Assembly (NCBI GenBank): GCA_029265715.1
Contig: JAJUGZ010000028.1
Span: 1-42,942, forward strand
DNA: 42,942 bases
Reading direction: 5' to 3'
From: Bacteroidota bacterium
GTDB taxonomy: Bacteria; Bacteroidota; Bacteroidia; Bacteroidales; Prolixibacteraceae
In this document: positions 7,912-16,996 of the stretch, in pieces
Position numbering within the stretch: position 1 is the stretch's first letter
Layout of the letters: every line of letters begins with the position of its first letter
Made by a program: the position numbers and the translations under genes
Notes under the pieces: generated by a model
Seen by the model: only the letters and a program-made list of their open reading frames with translations
Databases searched by the model: none
What the model was told of the DNA's origin: nothing

Positions 7912-9417
7912 TTATTCAAGCTTTTTATATGAGAAATTCATAAACTTCACATTGCCATTGCCGTAGGCAAAAATGCCGGGAAGAATACTTTGAAATTCGT
8001 AAAGTGTGTTGTGGTTATATCCGGTAATGTCCATTCCCCAGGTTTCTTTAACCCAGTTTTTCCCGTCGTAACTGTAGTAGCCTGTAACTATTTGCTTTTC
8101 ACTTCTGATTTTCAGCCACAAATGATTCCCTCCGTCATGTTTGAAACGCCCTTTTTCCGCGCCTTTTCGCCACCGTATTCTGTTTTGACTATCGAACCCG
8201 GTTCCCACGTAAAAAGCTTCATTATAAAACAATGTAAGACCGGCCACAGCGCTTTCATCTTTTTCGATCTCAACGCTAAATTCATAACTGTGATCGCCAG
8301 AGATGAACAGTAATGGAGCCGACTCGTGGAGCGATTTTCCACGTGCTTTCATGGTCAGTACTCCATTGCTGACCAATGTTCTGGCCGGGTCGTATTCTTT
8401 GTAAAAGCGCCAATCGAGCCCTATTCTGAACTCTTTTAGTTTGGCTTTTCCTGAAGCTTCGTTGACGCCACCCATCGGGCTTTTAAGAGGCTTTTCCACT
8501 GCCAGACCATCGGGTACTTTTAACCAGCCATCATGGGTTAAATCGATAGGTTCGAGTAAGGTTTGACGTCCTAGACTAAGAAACTGATTTTCGTAAGCAT
8601 GATAAAAAATCCACAACGAACCATCGGGCAAATCGATGAGAGAACCATGCCCTTTTGACCACCATTTTTCGCTCGTCTGGTATGTGTGAATAATTGGATT
8701 ATTTGGGGCATTTTCCCATGGTCCGTTAATTGATTTGGAGCGTGCCACCACAACCATATGGCTTGTAGGAGGGCCAGATGTTCCACCTTCTGCGCTCAAC
8801 ATGTAGTAGTACTGTCCGATTTTTTTGATTTTGGGGCCTTCTAAAGCAAATCCTTCGTACACCCAATCCTGAGGAATTTCCCAACCATCATATACTTTTT
8901 CGAGTGTTCCAGGAACAACAGACAAGCCATCGGATGTTAATTTTGCACGGTTACCGCCGCTGAAAAACAGCCAGCGCTGTCCATTCTCATCGACCACATG
9001 ACAGGGATCAATCCAGTCCACCTTCAAATCAATTGGATTGCTCCAGGGACCATAAGGCGAATTGGCGAAAACCACGAAATTTCCTTTTTCAGCAACCGTA
9101 AAATAGATGTAATATTTGTCTCCAAATTTGCAAATATCAGGTGCCCAACCCGAACCCAAGTACGATGTGATGGCATAGCTAATAGGTTCCCAATTGATTA
9201 AATCGGTTGAGTGAAAGACAGTCAGGCCGGGAATGTAGTTGAACGCCGAATGCGTCATGTAAAAATCTTTACCGTCCCTCATGATTGTCGGATCAGGATA
9301 ATCCCCTGCAAAAATAGGGTTTAAAAAGGTTCCACTTCGTGGTTTGTTTTGCTGAGAAACAACAGTAAACTGCAATAGTGTAAGTAATATGCTTATTCCT
9401 AATTTTAGAGTTTGCAT
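7912..9417 (-). CDS. GH43 beta-xylosidase/alpha-L-arabinofuranosidase-type enzyme with C-terminal concanavalin-like domain
   Basis: This is a secreted 501-residue enzyme with signal peptide at about 1-21. The propeller (about 30-310) carries the complete GH43 triad: Asp42 in GDYPDP (base), Asp137 in WIDP (pKa modulator) and Glu193 in ALEGPK (acid). The metal-site His is in KGHGSL. The first-blade sequence SAFNYIPGLTVFHSTDLINW is typical of GH43 enzymes with beta-xylosidase or arabinofuranosidase activity. Residues about 335-500 form the concanavalin-like beta-sandwich (DUF1349/GH43_C2 type) often attached to them. It is the first enzyme gene after susD, separated from it by a terminator hairpin. 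The released sugar (Ara, Xyl or Gal) cannot be settled here. Confidence 0.9.
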   Translation of the reverse strand: MQTLKLGISILLTLLQFTVVSQQNKPRSGTFLNPIFAGDYPDPTIMRDGKDFYMTHSAFNYIPGLTVFHSTDLINWEPISYAITSYLGSGWAPDICKFGDKYYIYFTVAEKGNFVVFANSPYGPWSNPIDLKVDWIDPCHVVDENGQRWLFFSGGNRAKLTSDGLSVVPGTLEKVYDGWEIPQDWVYEGFALEGPKIKKIGQYYYMLSAEGGTSGPPTSHMVVVARSKSINGPWENAPNNPIIHTYQTSEKWWSKGHGSLIDLPDGSLWIFYHAYENQFLSLGRQTLLEPIDLTHDGWLKVPDGLAVEKPLKSPMGGVNEASGKAKLKEFRIGLDWRFYKEYDPARTLVSNGVLTMKARGKSLHESAPLLFISGDHSYEFSVEIEKDESAVAGLTLFYNEAFYVGTGFDSQNRIRWRKGAEKGRFKHDGGNHLWLKIRSEKQIVTGYYSYDGKNWVKETWGMDITGYNHNTLYEFQSILPGIFAYGNGNVKFMNFSYKKLE

Positions 9418-9523
9418 TGCGGGTTACTTTAATTTTTTGAAGCTAATAAAACTGATTTAAAGATAAATAGCATCCTTCATTAGAGGAGTTTAAACTATAA
9501 CAACAATAAATGAAGTGGATAAA

Positions 9524-9561
9524 AATAGGAGACCATCCTAAATACCTGATAGTCTCCTATT
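9524..9561 (-). terminator. Intrinsic terminator between susD and the PUL enzyme genes
   Basis: A perfect 10-bp stem (AATAGGAGAC at 9524-9533, GTCTCCTATT at 9552-9561) encloses an 18-nt loop. Read on the minus strand, the stem is followed by TTTTT. The hairpin lies 38 bp after the susD stop and about 100 bp before the GH43 start. It probably lowers transcription of the enzyme genes relative to susCD, as partial terminators do in many PULs. I saw no clear separate promoter for the enzymes in 9418-9523. Confidence 0.7.
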
Positions 9562-9598
9562 CACCTAAATCAACTTTTAAACAATAAACACTTCCAGA

Positions 9599-11296
9599 TT
9601 AATAACCGGGATTCTGCGGGAATGTCCCTGAATCGTGGTCGATAACCGACTGTGGAATCGGCCGAAGCAAATGTTTTGCAGTAATTTTATTTTCGGTTTT
9701 TGCGAGGTTGTTGTATTTCAGTGTCCGTTCAATTAATTTGCCGGTACGCTTTAAATCCATCCACCTTTTAAATTCTCCAACCAACTCACGAGCTCTCTCA
9801 TCAAGTACAAAATCGATATTTACTGCGGAAGCACTTATTTGCATGTCAGTTGCTTTTCCAGGTAGAGCTGCTCTTGTTCTGACACTATTTAATCGGTCTG
9901 CAGCCTTCTGTGTATCACCCAATTTAAGATATGCTTCTGCTGCAATCAAATAAGTTTCAGCCAGGCGAAATAGAAATACATCTCGTGATCCAGTTCTATG
10001 GCCATTGTTGCCTTGCCATATTGTTTTCGAATCGAAAAACTTCCAAACCATAGGAAATTTGCCAGAACCACCGATGTTATTAAAGTCCTGCTTCCATTTG
10101 TTGTAAGTGATGATATTAGCCTTTGGATTTTTTGCCATAAAGTCTAATGAATCCTGTTTGGTAAATGGTTGGTCCCATTTCGGAAAATACACTTTTAAGT
10201 CTCCCTTTTTGATACCGGCGGCAGGAACATCGATTGTTGCATTAAACGAGCTTTTAAAAGTAGCATCATATCGGCTATCAGTATTCGTATTAAAAAGCGA
10301 ATACAAAAATTGAGTGGGCATAAATTGCGACTCATGGTTATTATATGTCGTATTTAACCAATCGAATCCAGATTCATACATCCACAACTCCCATCCAAAA
10401 AGAACGGCTTGTCCATTCCCTAACGTATTTGGTCCCAATGTTGCCAAGTCATATTGTATCGAAAAGATGATTTCCTCGTTATTTTCATTCCCTTCCTTAA
10501 AAACATCGCTGAATGAACTAAGTAAGGAATAATTACCACTATTAATTACGCCATCGGCAAGAGATGCTGCCAAGGCAAAATCGTTTGATTCGGCGTAAGA
10601 TTTATAGCCTCTGGTCAAATGTACAAGGGCAAGTAAATTGTTGACAGCTCCTTTAGTAACCCTTCCAAATTGTTCAGGAGATGCAGGCAGTTTATCGACA
10701 CAGGATTCCAATTCACTGACAATAAATTTATAAACATCTTTTTCAGGAGTCCGGTCAAAATGGGTGACCGCACTAGTAATTTCGTCAGTAACCAAAGGAA
10801 CATCTCCAAACTGTTCGGCCAACAGGTAATAGTAATATGCCCTTAAGAATTTCACTTCAGCTAAAAGTTGTGCTTTTCTGGCATCCGTAATCCCTGTGGC
10901 ATTATCGGCCCGGGCGATAGCTGTATTGCAGGTTTGTATTGCAGAATAAGTTCTGGCATAAAAATCCGATACAAAAGTGTTTTGAGCATCCAGTGCACCA
11001 TATTCGTTCAATTCACGACTAAAAACATCTCGATTATCATACGATCCACCAATTAGTACGCTATTCCCGCGAGTATAAATATCGACACCCAAACAGAACA
11101 GCCAGGGATCGTCTGTTCCCCAAACACTTCTTAATGTTGAATAGGAGGCATTGACTAAAGCTTCATATCCATCTTTCTGAACGAAATAGGTTTCAGCGGT
11201 AATATTGCTTTTATTCTCTTCCTGAAGGAAATCCTGGCACGAGGAAACTATTCCTACTACCAAGCACATGAATATATATTTAATGTACAGTCTCAT
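9599..11296 (-). CDS. susD: SusD/RagB family glycan-binding outer-membrane lipoprotein
   Basis: SusD proteins bind glycan at the cell surface and form a lid over the SusC channel. The protein is 565 residues and starts with a lipoprotein signal, lipobox VSSC with Cys20. Family hallmarks include RADNATG and EVKFLRAYYYYLLAEQFGDV in the helical TPR part and, near the end, the ERARELVGEFKRWMDLKRTG segment with LLRPIPQ close to the C-terminus. It is cotranscribed with susC (11-bp gap). The sequence does not tell which glycan is bound. Confidence 0.96.
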   Translation of the reverse strand: MRLYIKYIFMCLVVGIVSSCQDFLQEENKSNITAETYFVQKDGYEALVNASYSTLRSVWGTDDPWLFCLGVDIYTRGNSVLIGGSYDNRDVFSRELNEYGALDAQNTFVSDFYARTYSAIQTCNTAIARADNATGITDARKAQLLAEVKFLRAYYYYLLAEQFGDVPLVTDEITSAVTHFDRTPEKDVYKFIVSELESCVDKLPASPEQFGRVTKGAVNNLLALVHLTRGYKSYAESNDFALAASLADGVINSGNYSLLSSFSDVFKEGNENNEEIIFSIQYDLATLGPNTLGNGQAVLFGWELWMYESGFDWLNTTYNNHESQFMPTQFLYSLFNTNTDSRYDATFKSSFNATIDVPAAGIKKGDLKVYFPKWDQPFTKQDSLDFMAKNPKANIITYNKWKQDFNNIGGSGKFPMVWKFFDSKTIWQGNNGHRTGSRDVFLFRLAETYLIAAEAYLKLGDTQKAADRLNSVRTRAALPGKATDMQISASAVNIDFVLDERARELVGEFKRWMDLKRTGKLIERTLKYNNLAKTENKITAKHLLRPIPQSVIDHDSGTFPQNPGY

Positions 11297-11307
11297 AAGT
11301 TATTGCT

Positions 11308-14300
11308 TTAAAATTCAAGGTTAATGCCTAACAAATATGTAGAATAGCTGGGAGCTTCACCCCATGTGTTTGTATCGCCCCATTCCGGATCAAATCCGGG
11401 ATACGATGTAAACGTAAACGGATTAGTTGTGGTAAAAGAAACCCGAAGTCTACTGATATCCAATTTGGATAAAAGGGTTTTGGGGACATTGTATCCCAGC
11501 GAGATATTGCCAACTCTTACGAATGACACGTCCCTGTAGCGATAGGCATCGAAATATTTGCCCTTATTTCCCGGCTGCGGAATTTTGTTAGTCGGGTTGT
11601 CAACTGTCCAATAATCGACATTTACGTTTTTGTAGTTGCCATCCAACCCCATGAAAGTTGAAACAAAGGTGCTGAATATCTGCTGTCCCTGACGGGTATA
11701 AACATTAGCCGAAAGCTCCCAGTTTTTATAATTGAAAGTATTGGTGATGCTTCCGCTCCACTTTGGAGTGCGTTGTCCGATTATTTTTTTGTCCTTGGCG
11801 TCGATCACAAAGTCGCCATTCAAATCTTTAACTTTTACCTGTCCCGGAGTTTGACCATACTTAGCTGCTAAATCCTTTTCACTGGTCTGCCAGATTCCAT
11901 CGAACTCCCAATAGTAGTTGGATTGTATCGGTTTGCCGATAAACCATCCGTTACCAATATCATCTTTTTTGGCGCCATACAATTCTACAATCTCGTTTTT
12001 GTTGCTGTCAAAAACAATAGTTGTATTCCATGAAAAATCTTTTGTTTTAATGTTTACTGTATTTAACGCAAACTCAATACCTGTATTTCTGGTCCAACCC
12101 ACATTGTCCCAAATACTGGTCCAACCAGTTGTTTCAGGCAATTGCCTTTGCATAATGAGGTCTTTTGCATTACGACGATAAACATCAATGCTTCCGTTAA
12201 TGCGGTTATCAAAAAATCCATAGTCGAGGCCGATGTTTATTTCATAGGTTTTTTCCCAGGTCAGGTTATAATTAGCGAGTCCACTTTTATAGTATGAATT
12301 AGCCGCAACTCCATTGTAGTCATAATATCTCTGTGCGATGTTCGATTGCGTTCCATATATCGACACCGCGTCGTTCCCTGTAACCCCATAGCTCAATCTT
12401 AGCTTCAGGTTACTCAAATTTTTGAAACTTTTCAGGAAGCTTTCTTCCGACATTCTCCAGGCAAATGCTGCTGATGGGAAAAATGCCCATTTATTTCCTT
12501 CAGCCAATCTTGAAGAACCATCGTAGCGACCGGCAACAGTGAGTAAATATTTCTCTTTAAAGCTGTATTGAACTCGTCCGAGGAAAGAGGCAAGAGACCG
12601 TTGCTTGTAATCGGTTTGCGAAGCAACGATATTTGCGGCAGTTACTGCATCGAGGTTATACCACTTGCTGTTAAATGGAAAATTTTTAGCTGCCTGGTAC
12701 GAGCTTTCCCATTGTTCGTACTGAATACTTTGTACCACATTAAAATCGAATTTATGCTGGCCGAATTCTTTTTTATAATCAATCTGATTATCAAGAACAT
12801 ATCCAAAATTATCACTCGTCGCATAATTGGCTTCGGTGTTTGCAATATTTCCGCCAGTATATTTACAATACTGCCCAAAGTATTGACCATCACGGTTATA
12901 AACCACCTGAGGTGAAAGTTGCGAACGCAAAGTCAAGCCTTTTAATGGCTGAAACTGGAGATATACATTACCGAACACCCGGTAGTGGCGGTTTTGTCTG
13001 ATTTCCCCGTCATCCTTGTTTTCAAACAAAGGGTTTTTAACGCCATCGTTTCTATATGCATTGAATCTTAAGCTACCGTCTGCGTTATAAGGAATGCCAA
13101 CAGGCGGAATGCGATAAGTCGATCGTACTGTTTCGTAGCTGCCAATATTTTGCACACTGTTCGTAAAATAAAGGTTACCACCAGCTTCCCATTTATCCAG
13201 AAATTTCCGGGATAAGTTTAGTCTCAGGTTGTAGCGGTTATAGTCTTGACCAGAAAAAGTCCCCTGTTCCTTTAACTGACCGACACTTAACGCAAACGTT
13301 CCTTTTTCATCACCTCCGGAAGCGGTTACTGTATTGCTTGTTTGGAAGCCTTTCCTGAACACCAAATCCATCCAGTTGGTATATTTGCCCTGATCGATTA
13401 CGTCCCATTCTTCACTGGTGAAAAAATCGGCATTGGTTCTCGCAGTACTTTTACCCAAATTAGTATATAAGTCAGTTCTCCATTTCACATATTCAGAACC
13501 GTTCATGATATCGGGCAAATTACTTGTAGTTCGAAACCCGTAGGAACCATCATATTGAATGGTGAATTTCCCAACTTTTCCTTTTTTTGTAGTAATAATA
13601 ACAACGCCGTTGGCTCCCCTTGATCCATAAATCGCCGTTGCGGAAGCATCTTTTAAAATGTCAATCTTTTCTATGTCTTCCGGGTTAATGTCAGTCAGAC
13701 CTGATGTTGTTGGAATTCCATCTATTACATACAAAGGCGAGTTGGAATTGTTGATAGAGCTCAATCCGCGGATGTTGATCGAGAAGCCGCTACCTGGTCG
13801 TGCTACGTTTTTGGTAATATTCACACCGGCGATTCTTCCCTGAATTGCCCCGCCGGCATCAGTAGCTAACGTTGCTGAAATTAACTTTGCGTCAACGGAT
13901 CCAATAGAACCAGTTAAATCACTTTTCTTTACGGTTCCATACCCTACCGCCACAACTTCGTCAAGACCAATGGCTTCTTCTGTCATTTTCACATCAACCG
14001 TTGTTTTGCCACCAACCGTAATCTCCTGGGTTTTCATTCCTACAAAAGAAAATTGCAGCGTAGCATTTTCAGTAATGCTGGGCAACGAATAATTTCCATT
14101 GGCATCGGTTATGGTGCCAATGGTAGTGCCTTTCACCACTACCGAAACGCCCGGGAGTGGAGAACCGGACGAGTCGGTAACTTTGCCCGAAATAGGTTTT
14201 TGCTGTTGTCCTGACAATTCCCTGTTGGTCAACGCAATTTGCCGGTCTTTGATTTGATACACAATATTTGTCCCTTCAAACAGGTTATCGAGCACTCTAC

Positions 14301-14589
14301 TGATCGACCCGTTTTCTACCTCAATACTTGTTACCTTATCGACCTCAACTACCGTTGCATCGTAAATGAAGAAATATTGCGAATTATCTTCAATTTGCTT
14401 TAAGACTGTTTTCAATGAAACATTTTTCAAGTTTAAACTCAAACGGGTGTTCTGAGAATATGAATCAACTGCAAATGCCTGATAGACAAACAAAATAGCA
14501 ATAAAAAAAGTCATTCTCATAATTCGAAATAATTTCGATTTCCACAGTGAACGGACTATGGGAATCAATTGACTACCATTTTTTTTCAT
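11308..14589 (-). CDS. susC: SusC-type TonB-dependent outer-membrane transporter with N-terminal STN signalling domain
   Basis: This 1093-residue TonB-dependent importer moves oligosaccharides across the outer membrane. The order is signal peptide (about 20-46), STN domain (about 50-122, ending DRQIALT), carboxypeptidase-like beta-sandwich (about 132-203), TonB box region DEVVAVGYG (about 210-218), plug (about 218-340, with RGxxSxNNSNxPLYVIDG-type sequence) and then the 22-strand barrel. The STN domain is the part that contacts a FecR-type anti-sigma factor, and such a gene lies directly upstream. This is therefore a transducing SusC that reports substrate uptake to the sigma factor. It is paired with SusD. 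Confidence 0.96.
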   Translation of the reverse strand: MKKNGSQLIPIVRSLWKSKLFRIMRMTFFIAILFVYQAFAVDSYSQNTRLSLNLKNVSLKTVLKQIEDNSQYFFIYDATVVEVDKVTSIEVENGSISRVLDNLFEGTNIVYQIKDRQIALTNRELSGQQQKPISGKVTDSSGSPLPGVSVVVKGTTIGTITDANGNYSLPSITENATLQFSFVGMKTQEITVGGKTTVDVKMTEEAIGLDEVVAVGYGTVKKSDLTGSIGSVDAKLISATLATDAGGAIQGRIAGVNITKNVARPGSGFSINIRGLSSINNSNSPLYVIDGIPTTSGLTDINPEDIEKIDILKDASATAIYGSRGANGVVIITTKKGKVGKFTIQYDGSYGFRTTSNLPDIMNGSEYVKWRTDLYTNLGKSTARTNADFFTSEEWDVIDQGKYTNWMDLVFRKGFQTSNTVTASGGDEKGTFALSVGQLKEQGTFSGQDYNRYNLRLNLSRKFLDKWEAGGNLYFTNSVQNIGSYETVRSTYRIPPVGIPYNADGSLRFNAYRNDGVKNPLFENKDDGEIRQNRHYRVFGNVYLQFQPLKGLTLRSQLSPQVVYNRDGQYFGQYCKYTGGNIANTEANYATSDNFGYVLDNQIDYKKEFGQHKFDFNVVQSIQYEQWESSYQAAKNFPFNSKWYNLDAVTAANIVASQTDYKQRSLASFLGRVQYSFKEKYLLTVAGRYDGSSRLAEGNKWAFFPSAAFAWRMSEESFLKSFKNLSNLKLRLSYGVTGNDAVSIYGTQSNIAQRYYDYNGVAANSYYKSGLANYNLTWEKTYEINIGLDYGFFDNRINGSIDVYRRNAKDLIMQRQLPETTGWTSIWDNVGWTRNTGIEFALNTVNIKTKDFSWNTTIVFDSNKNEIVELYGAKKDDIGNGWFIGKPIQSNYYWEFDGIWQTSEKDLAAKYGQTPGQVKVKDLNGDFVIDAKDKKIIGQRTPKWSGSITNTFNYKNWELSANVYTRQGQQIFSTFVSTFMGLDGNYKNVNVDYWTVDNPTNKIPQPGNKGKYFDAYRYRDVSFVRVGNISLGYNVPKTLLSKLDISRLRVSFTTTNPFTFTSYPGFDPEWGDTNTWGEAPSYSTYLLGINLEF

Positions 14590-14668
14590 AAATTTGTAAT
14601 GATTTTGATTAACAATACTTACTATGAGTGCCTCTTTATCAAGAATCTGGCACTGTCAAAATTCAGGG

Positions 14669-14690
14669 AGAAGGTGTTGCCGCACCTTCT
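14669..14690 (-). terminator. Hairpin in the fecR-susC gap
   Basis: An 8-bp perfect stem (AGAAGGTG at 14669-14676, CACCTTCT at 14683-14690) with a 6-nt loop sits in the 156-bp gap between the anti-sigma gene and susC. On the minus strand no long T-run follows, although one follows on the plus strand. It could end the sigma/anti-sigma transcript before a separate sigma-dependent susC promoter, or be a processing site. Function is inferred from position only. Confidence 0.35.
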
Positions 14691-14745
14691 TCTTTCGTTT
14701 TTTAATCACTAAACGTGCGGTTTTGTCATAGGCAAAATAATTTTA

Positions 14746-15762
14746 TTATTTAGTTAGTATTACGTTCATCCGGGATGTCCCGTTTCCACCGGTTACCTTA
14801 TAATTAATCTGACACGAAAAACGGATATAGTCTAAAATCTCGTTAAGGCTTTCTGTCTTAAAACTGGCATTGAAAACCGACTTATAAACCGTCGGGTCCT
14901 GTACAATAAACTCCACTCCAAATCTTCGTTCCAGTTGTGTGATCACGTCCTTCATCGGGGTATCAGTAAATCTCAACTCCCCATCTTTCCACGAAAAATA
15001 ATCGCTTTTTGCAGCCTCCTTAATGCTTACAAACCCCAATAAAGGCTTATATTCAGCAATTTGTCCCGGGTTCAATTCAAACTGAAAAGATTTATCGGCA
15101 GCATTCAATAACTCTACTTTTCCTGATTCTAAAAAAACATGAACCGAACCTTCTCCGGGATATGCACACACATCGAACCGGGTTCCCAAAACTTTAACCC
15201 TTAAGTCGCCGCTGGCAACAACTAAAGGCAGGGTTTTATTCTTTTTTACCTGAAAAAATGCTTGTCCACTCAGGTTCAGGTTACGGTTTTTATATGAATA
15301 ATTATTGTCGTAAGTCAATTTTGTACCGGCATTCAGCCATACCACGGAACTATCGGGCAAAATAACCTTCGATATTTGCCCTTTATCTGCCACAATCGAG
15401 GTAAATTTCAGTTCTGGATTTTGCAATAATGAATTTTTCTGTCCCAAATAAAAGGCAACACCCGCAGTACAAAAAAGTACAATAAAAAAAGCAGCATACC
15501 TATATAAAGATCTATAGGAAAAAACTTTCTCCTTCAAAAATATTCTACCCCGCAATGCCTGATAGGACTCCTCAACTTTGTAATCAGGTATTTTTCGTGT
15601 CGCCGACATTAATGCCCAGACAATTTTCAATTTCCGATATAAATCAAACAAAGCAGAATCATCCTTTACTTCAGAAAACGCTGCCCTCTTTTCTTCAGGG
15701 ACCATGCTCCCTGCAATTAAATTCAATATATCGTCCGGATTTTTCATCGGGTCCTTTTTCAA
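14746..15762 (-). CDS. FecR-type anti-sigma factor
   Basis: This inner-membrane protein relays the SusC signal to the ECF sigma factor. It has 338 residues. The N-terminal cytoplasmic part (about 1-86) would hold the sigma factor. One membrane helix lies at about 87-106 (AAFFIVLFCTAGVAFYLG). The periplasmic FecR domain follows (about 125-235; LPDSSVVWLNAGTKL, LGTRFDVCAYP). The last part (about 265-335; LRFTDTPMKDVITQLERRF) is the DUF4974 domain common in Bacteroidota FecR proteins. It contacts the STN domain of the SusC encoded just downstream. It is separated from its sigma gene by an unusually long gap of 331 bp that contains a G9 tract. Confidence 0.95.
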   Translation of the reverse strand: MKKDPMKNPDDILNLIAGSMVPEEKRAAFSEVKDDSALFDLYRKLKIVWALMSATRKIPDYKVEESYQALRGRIFLKEKVFSYRSLYRYAAFFIVLFCTAGVAFYLGQKNSLLQNPELKFTSIVADKGQISKVILPDSSVVWLNAGTKLTYDNNYSYKNRNLNLSGQAFFQVKKNKTLPLVVASGDLRVKVLGTRFDVCAYPGEGSVHVFLESGKVELLNAADKSFQFELNPGQIAEYKPLLGFVSIKEAAKSDYFSWKDGELRFTDTPMKDVITQLERRFGVEFIVQDPTVYKSVFNASFKTESLNEILDYIRFSCQINYKVTGGNGTSRMNVILTK

Positions 15763-15830
15763 TTTAGTTTAGAAACATTTACCTCCCCCACCGAAATGGA
15801 TTCAATAATAAAAGGCACAAGTCCGGCTTT

Positions 15831-15839
15831 CCCCCCCCC
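15831..15839 (-). repeat. G9 homopolymer tract in the leader of the anti-sigma gene
   Basis: Nine consecutive C on the plus strand (G9 in the transcript) lie in the presumed 5' leader of the FecR gene. Tracts of this length are prone to slipped-strand length change. A change here would alter promoter or leader spacing, not a reading frame. Whether it varies in length in the population cannot be seen from one sequence. Confidence 0.7.
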
Positions 15840-16037
15840 TGTAAAATTCAGATTTTTAATTTAACGCAAAATTGACCCAATATTAGGCTGCAATTCCATT
15901 GTGATCAATAATATCCAGTTTTTCAATGGCATCTTTGGTAAAAAAGAGTTGGCAATCAATCCGAAGAGTAAATTGGCCAGGAAGAGTTCAAAGCTTCAGT
16001 ACACAGAATGTTTGATCCGGTAGATGTTCTTAACACA

Positions 16038-16045
16038 CAAATGTA
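16038..16045 (-). promoter_or_regulatory. Candidate -7 element for the anti-sigma gene
   Basis: On the minus strand this reads TACATTTG, matching the Bacteroidota TAnnTTTG element. No good TTTG is found at the usual 18-20 bp upstream; GAAA on the plus strand (TTTC) occurs at a 16-bp spacing. It would give the anti-sigma gene its own transcript with a leader of about 270 nt. Confidence 0.3.
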
Positions 16046-16093
16046 TATTGATTGGTATCATGAAACCTGATCATAATATCCGAAGCGAATGCT

Positions 16094-16684
16094 TTAAGGA
16101 ACCAACAGATATGCCATAAGAGGCAAATAGTCTTTTAAAGCTTCCCTGAATTTTTTCAATCCTTTGGAGATATGCTTTTCAACCATTTTTTCCGATATAT
16201 TGAGTTCTTCGGCAATCTGCTTATTTTTGAGTTCCTCAAACCGGCTAAGTATAAAAACTTTTTTACACTGGGGCGGAAGTTCTTCCAGCGTCCTGACAAT
16301 AATCTGTTCGATCTCTTCAAAGGTGTACTCTGATGGATCCACTGATGCCAATACGTTTTCATTAATATCCAATTCATTGCTGTCTGCATAATTTTCAGCA
16401 AAAAGTCGTTGTCGGTAACGTTGGTCCCTTAATTTGTTGAGGCAATTATTTTTTACGACGGTAAAAAGATAAGCGTTCAGGTTTGAATTTTTCTTTAACT
16501 CATTACGCTTATTCCACAAGGTAATAAATGTGTCCTGTATAATATCTTCAATGATATCGTCAAACGGAATAAACTCACGAACAAAATAAAACAGTTTGGA
16601 GTAGAATTTATTGAAAATAACCTTAAAGGCAATTTCTTCGCCCTTTTTTAGCCTTTCCAATAAATCTGAATCACTGCTTGTCAT
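16094..16684 (-). CDS. ECF RNA polymerase sigma factor (RpoE-like, SusC/FecR-linked)
   Basis: This is a 196-residue sigma-70 family factor. Region 2 spans about residues 20-90 (FYFVREFIPFDDIIEDIIQD, then LNAYLFTVVKNNCLN). Region 4 spans about 125-185 (LEELPPQCKKVFILSRFEEL, then KQIAEELNISEKMVEKHIS, the helix-turn-helix). It is the first gene of the PUL and is expected to activate susC and the downstream genes when the anti-sigma factor releases it. A candidate -7 element lies 22 bp before the start. The opposite-strand neighbour hutI is unrelated. Confidence 0.96.
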   Translation of the reverse strand: MTSSDSDLLERLKKGEEIAFKVIFNKFYSKLFYFVREFIPFDDIIEDIIQDTFITLWNKRNELKKNSNLNAYLFTVVKNNCLNKLRDQRYRQRLFAENYADSNELDINENVLASVDPSEYTFEEIEQIIVRTLEELPPQCKKVFILSRFEELKNKQIAEELNISEKMVEKHISKGLKKFREALKDYLPLMAYLLVP

Positions 16685-16996
16685 CTTTTGAGTTGAAGTT
16701 AAGAAGCAAATCTATAAAATTTTGAAGATTAATCGGGATCGGCTTCTACGGAAGATTTAAGATGCTAGCATAACCCTCCTTCCTCCCCCATCCGTAAAAA
16801 TCCGTAATTTATCCAAATTCAGACATATTACCCCAAAATTTTATACTCAAACATTGGGCAAATAATTTTAAACGTCTTAACTTGATATAGAATTGATCCT
16901 CGGATAAAAATTTTTGGAACGGGATAATATGACAATTGACAGGAAAATCCCGCATGAACTTTGTTTTTTTGTAACGCTCAAATTTTATCAAAAACA
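16685..16996. other. 312-bp divergent promoter region between the PUL sigma gene and hutI
   Basis: This AT-rich intergenic region contains no supported gene. Only a minus-strand TAGATTTG (16707-16714) resembles a housekeeping -7 element. A short direct repeat, ATCCGTAA twice in about 20 bp (near 16790-16810), is visible. No clear promoter for hutI could be named. Confidence 0.5.
16707..16714 (-). promoter_or_regulatory. Candidate -7 element of the ECF sigma gene
   Basis: The minus-strand sequence is TAGATTTG, fitting TAnnTTTG. It ends 22 bp before the start codon, so the leader would be short. No matching -33 TTTG was found at 17-21 bp, so the call is weak. Confidence 0.35.

Larger units (their letters stand above)
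15763..16093. other. 331-bp non-coding gap between sigma and anti-sigma genes, with homopolymer tract
   Basis: No credible gene is present. The gap holds a run of nine C on the plus strand (15831-15839), which is G9 on the transcribed strand, 68 nt upstream of the anti-sigma start codon. It also holds a TACATTTG match to the Bacteroidota -7 element on the minus strand at 16038-16045, and an imperfect direct repeat of GATCA(A)TAATATCC at 15903-15916 and 16069-16081. Sigma and anti-sigma genes of this class are usually close together, so the length is notable. Confidence 0.6.

Noticed and set aside
7779-7919. N-terminal extension of the GH28 frame by 47 codons
   Set aside because: It hides a clear lipoprotein signal that starts at 7778, overlaps the end of the GH43 gene and shows no family similarity.
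16961-16996. Longer start for hutI
   Set aside because: The 12 extra residues have no similarity to the family; the ATG at 16997 starts the conserved sequence.
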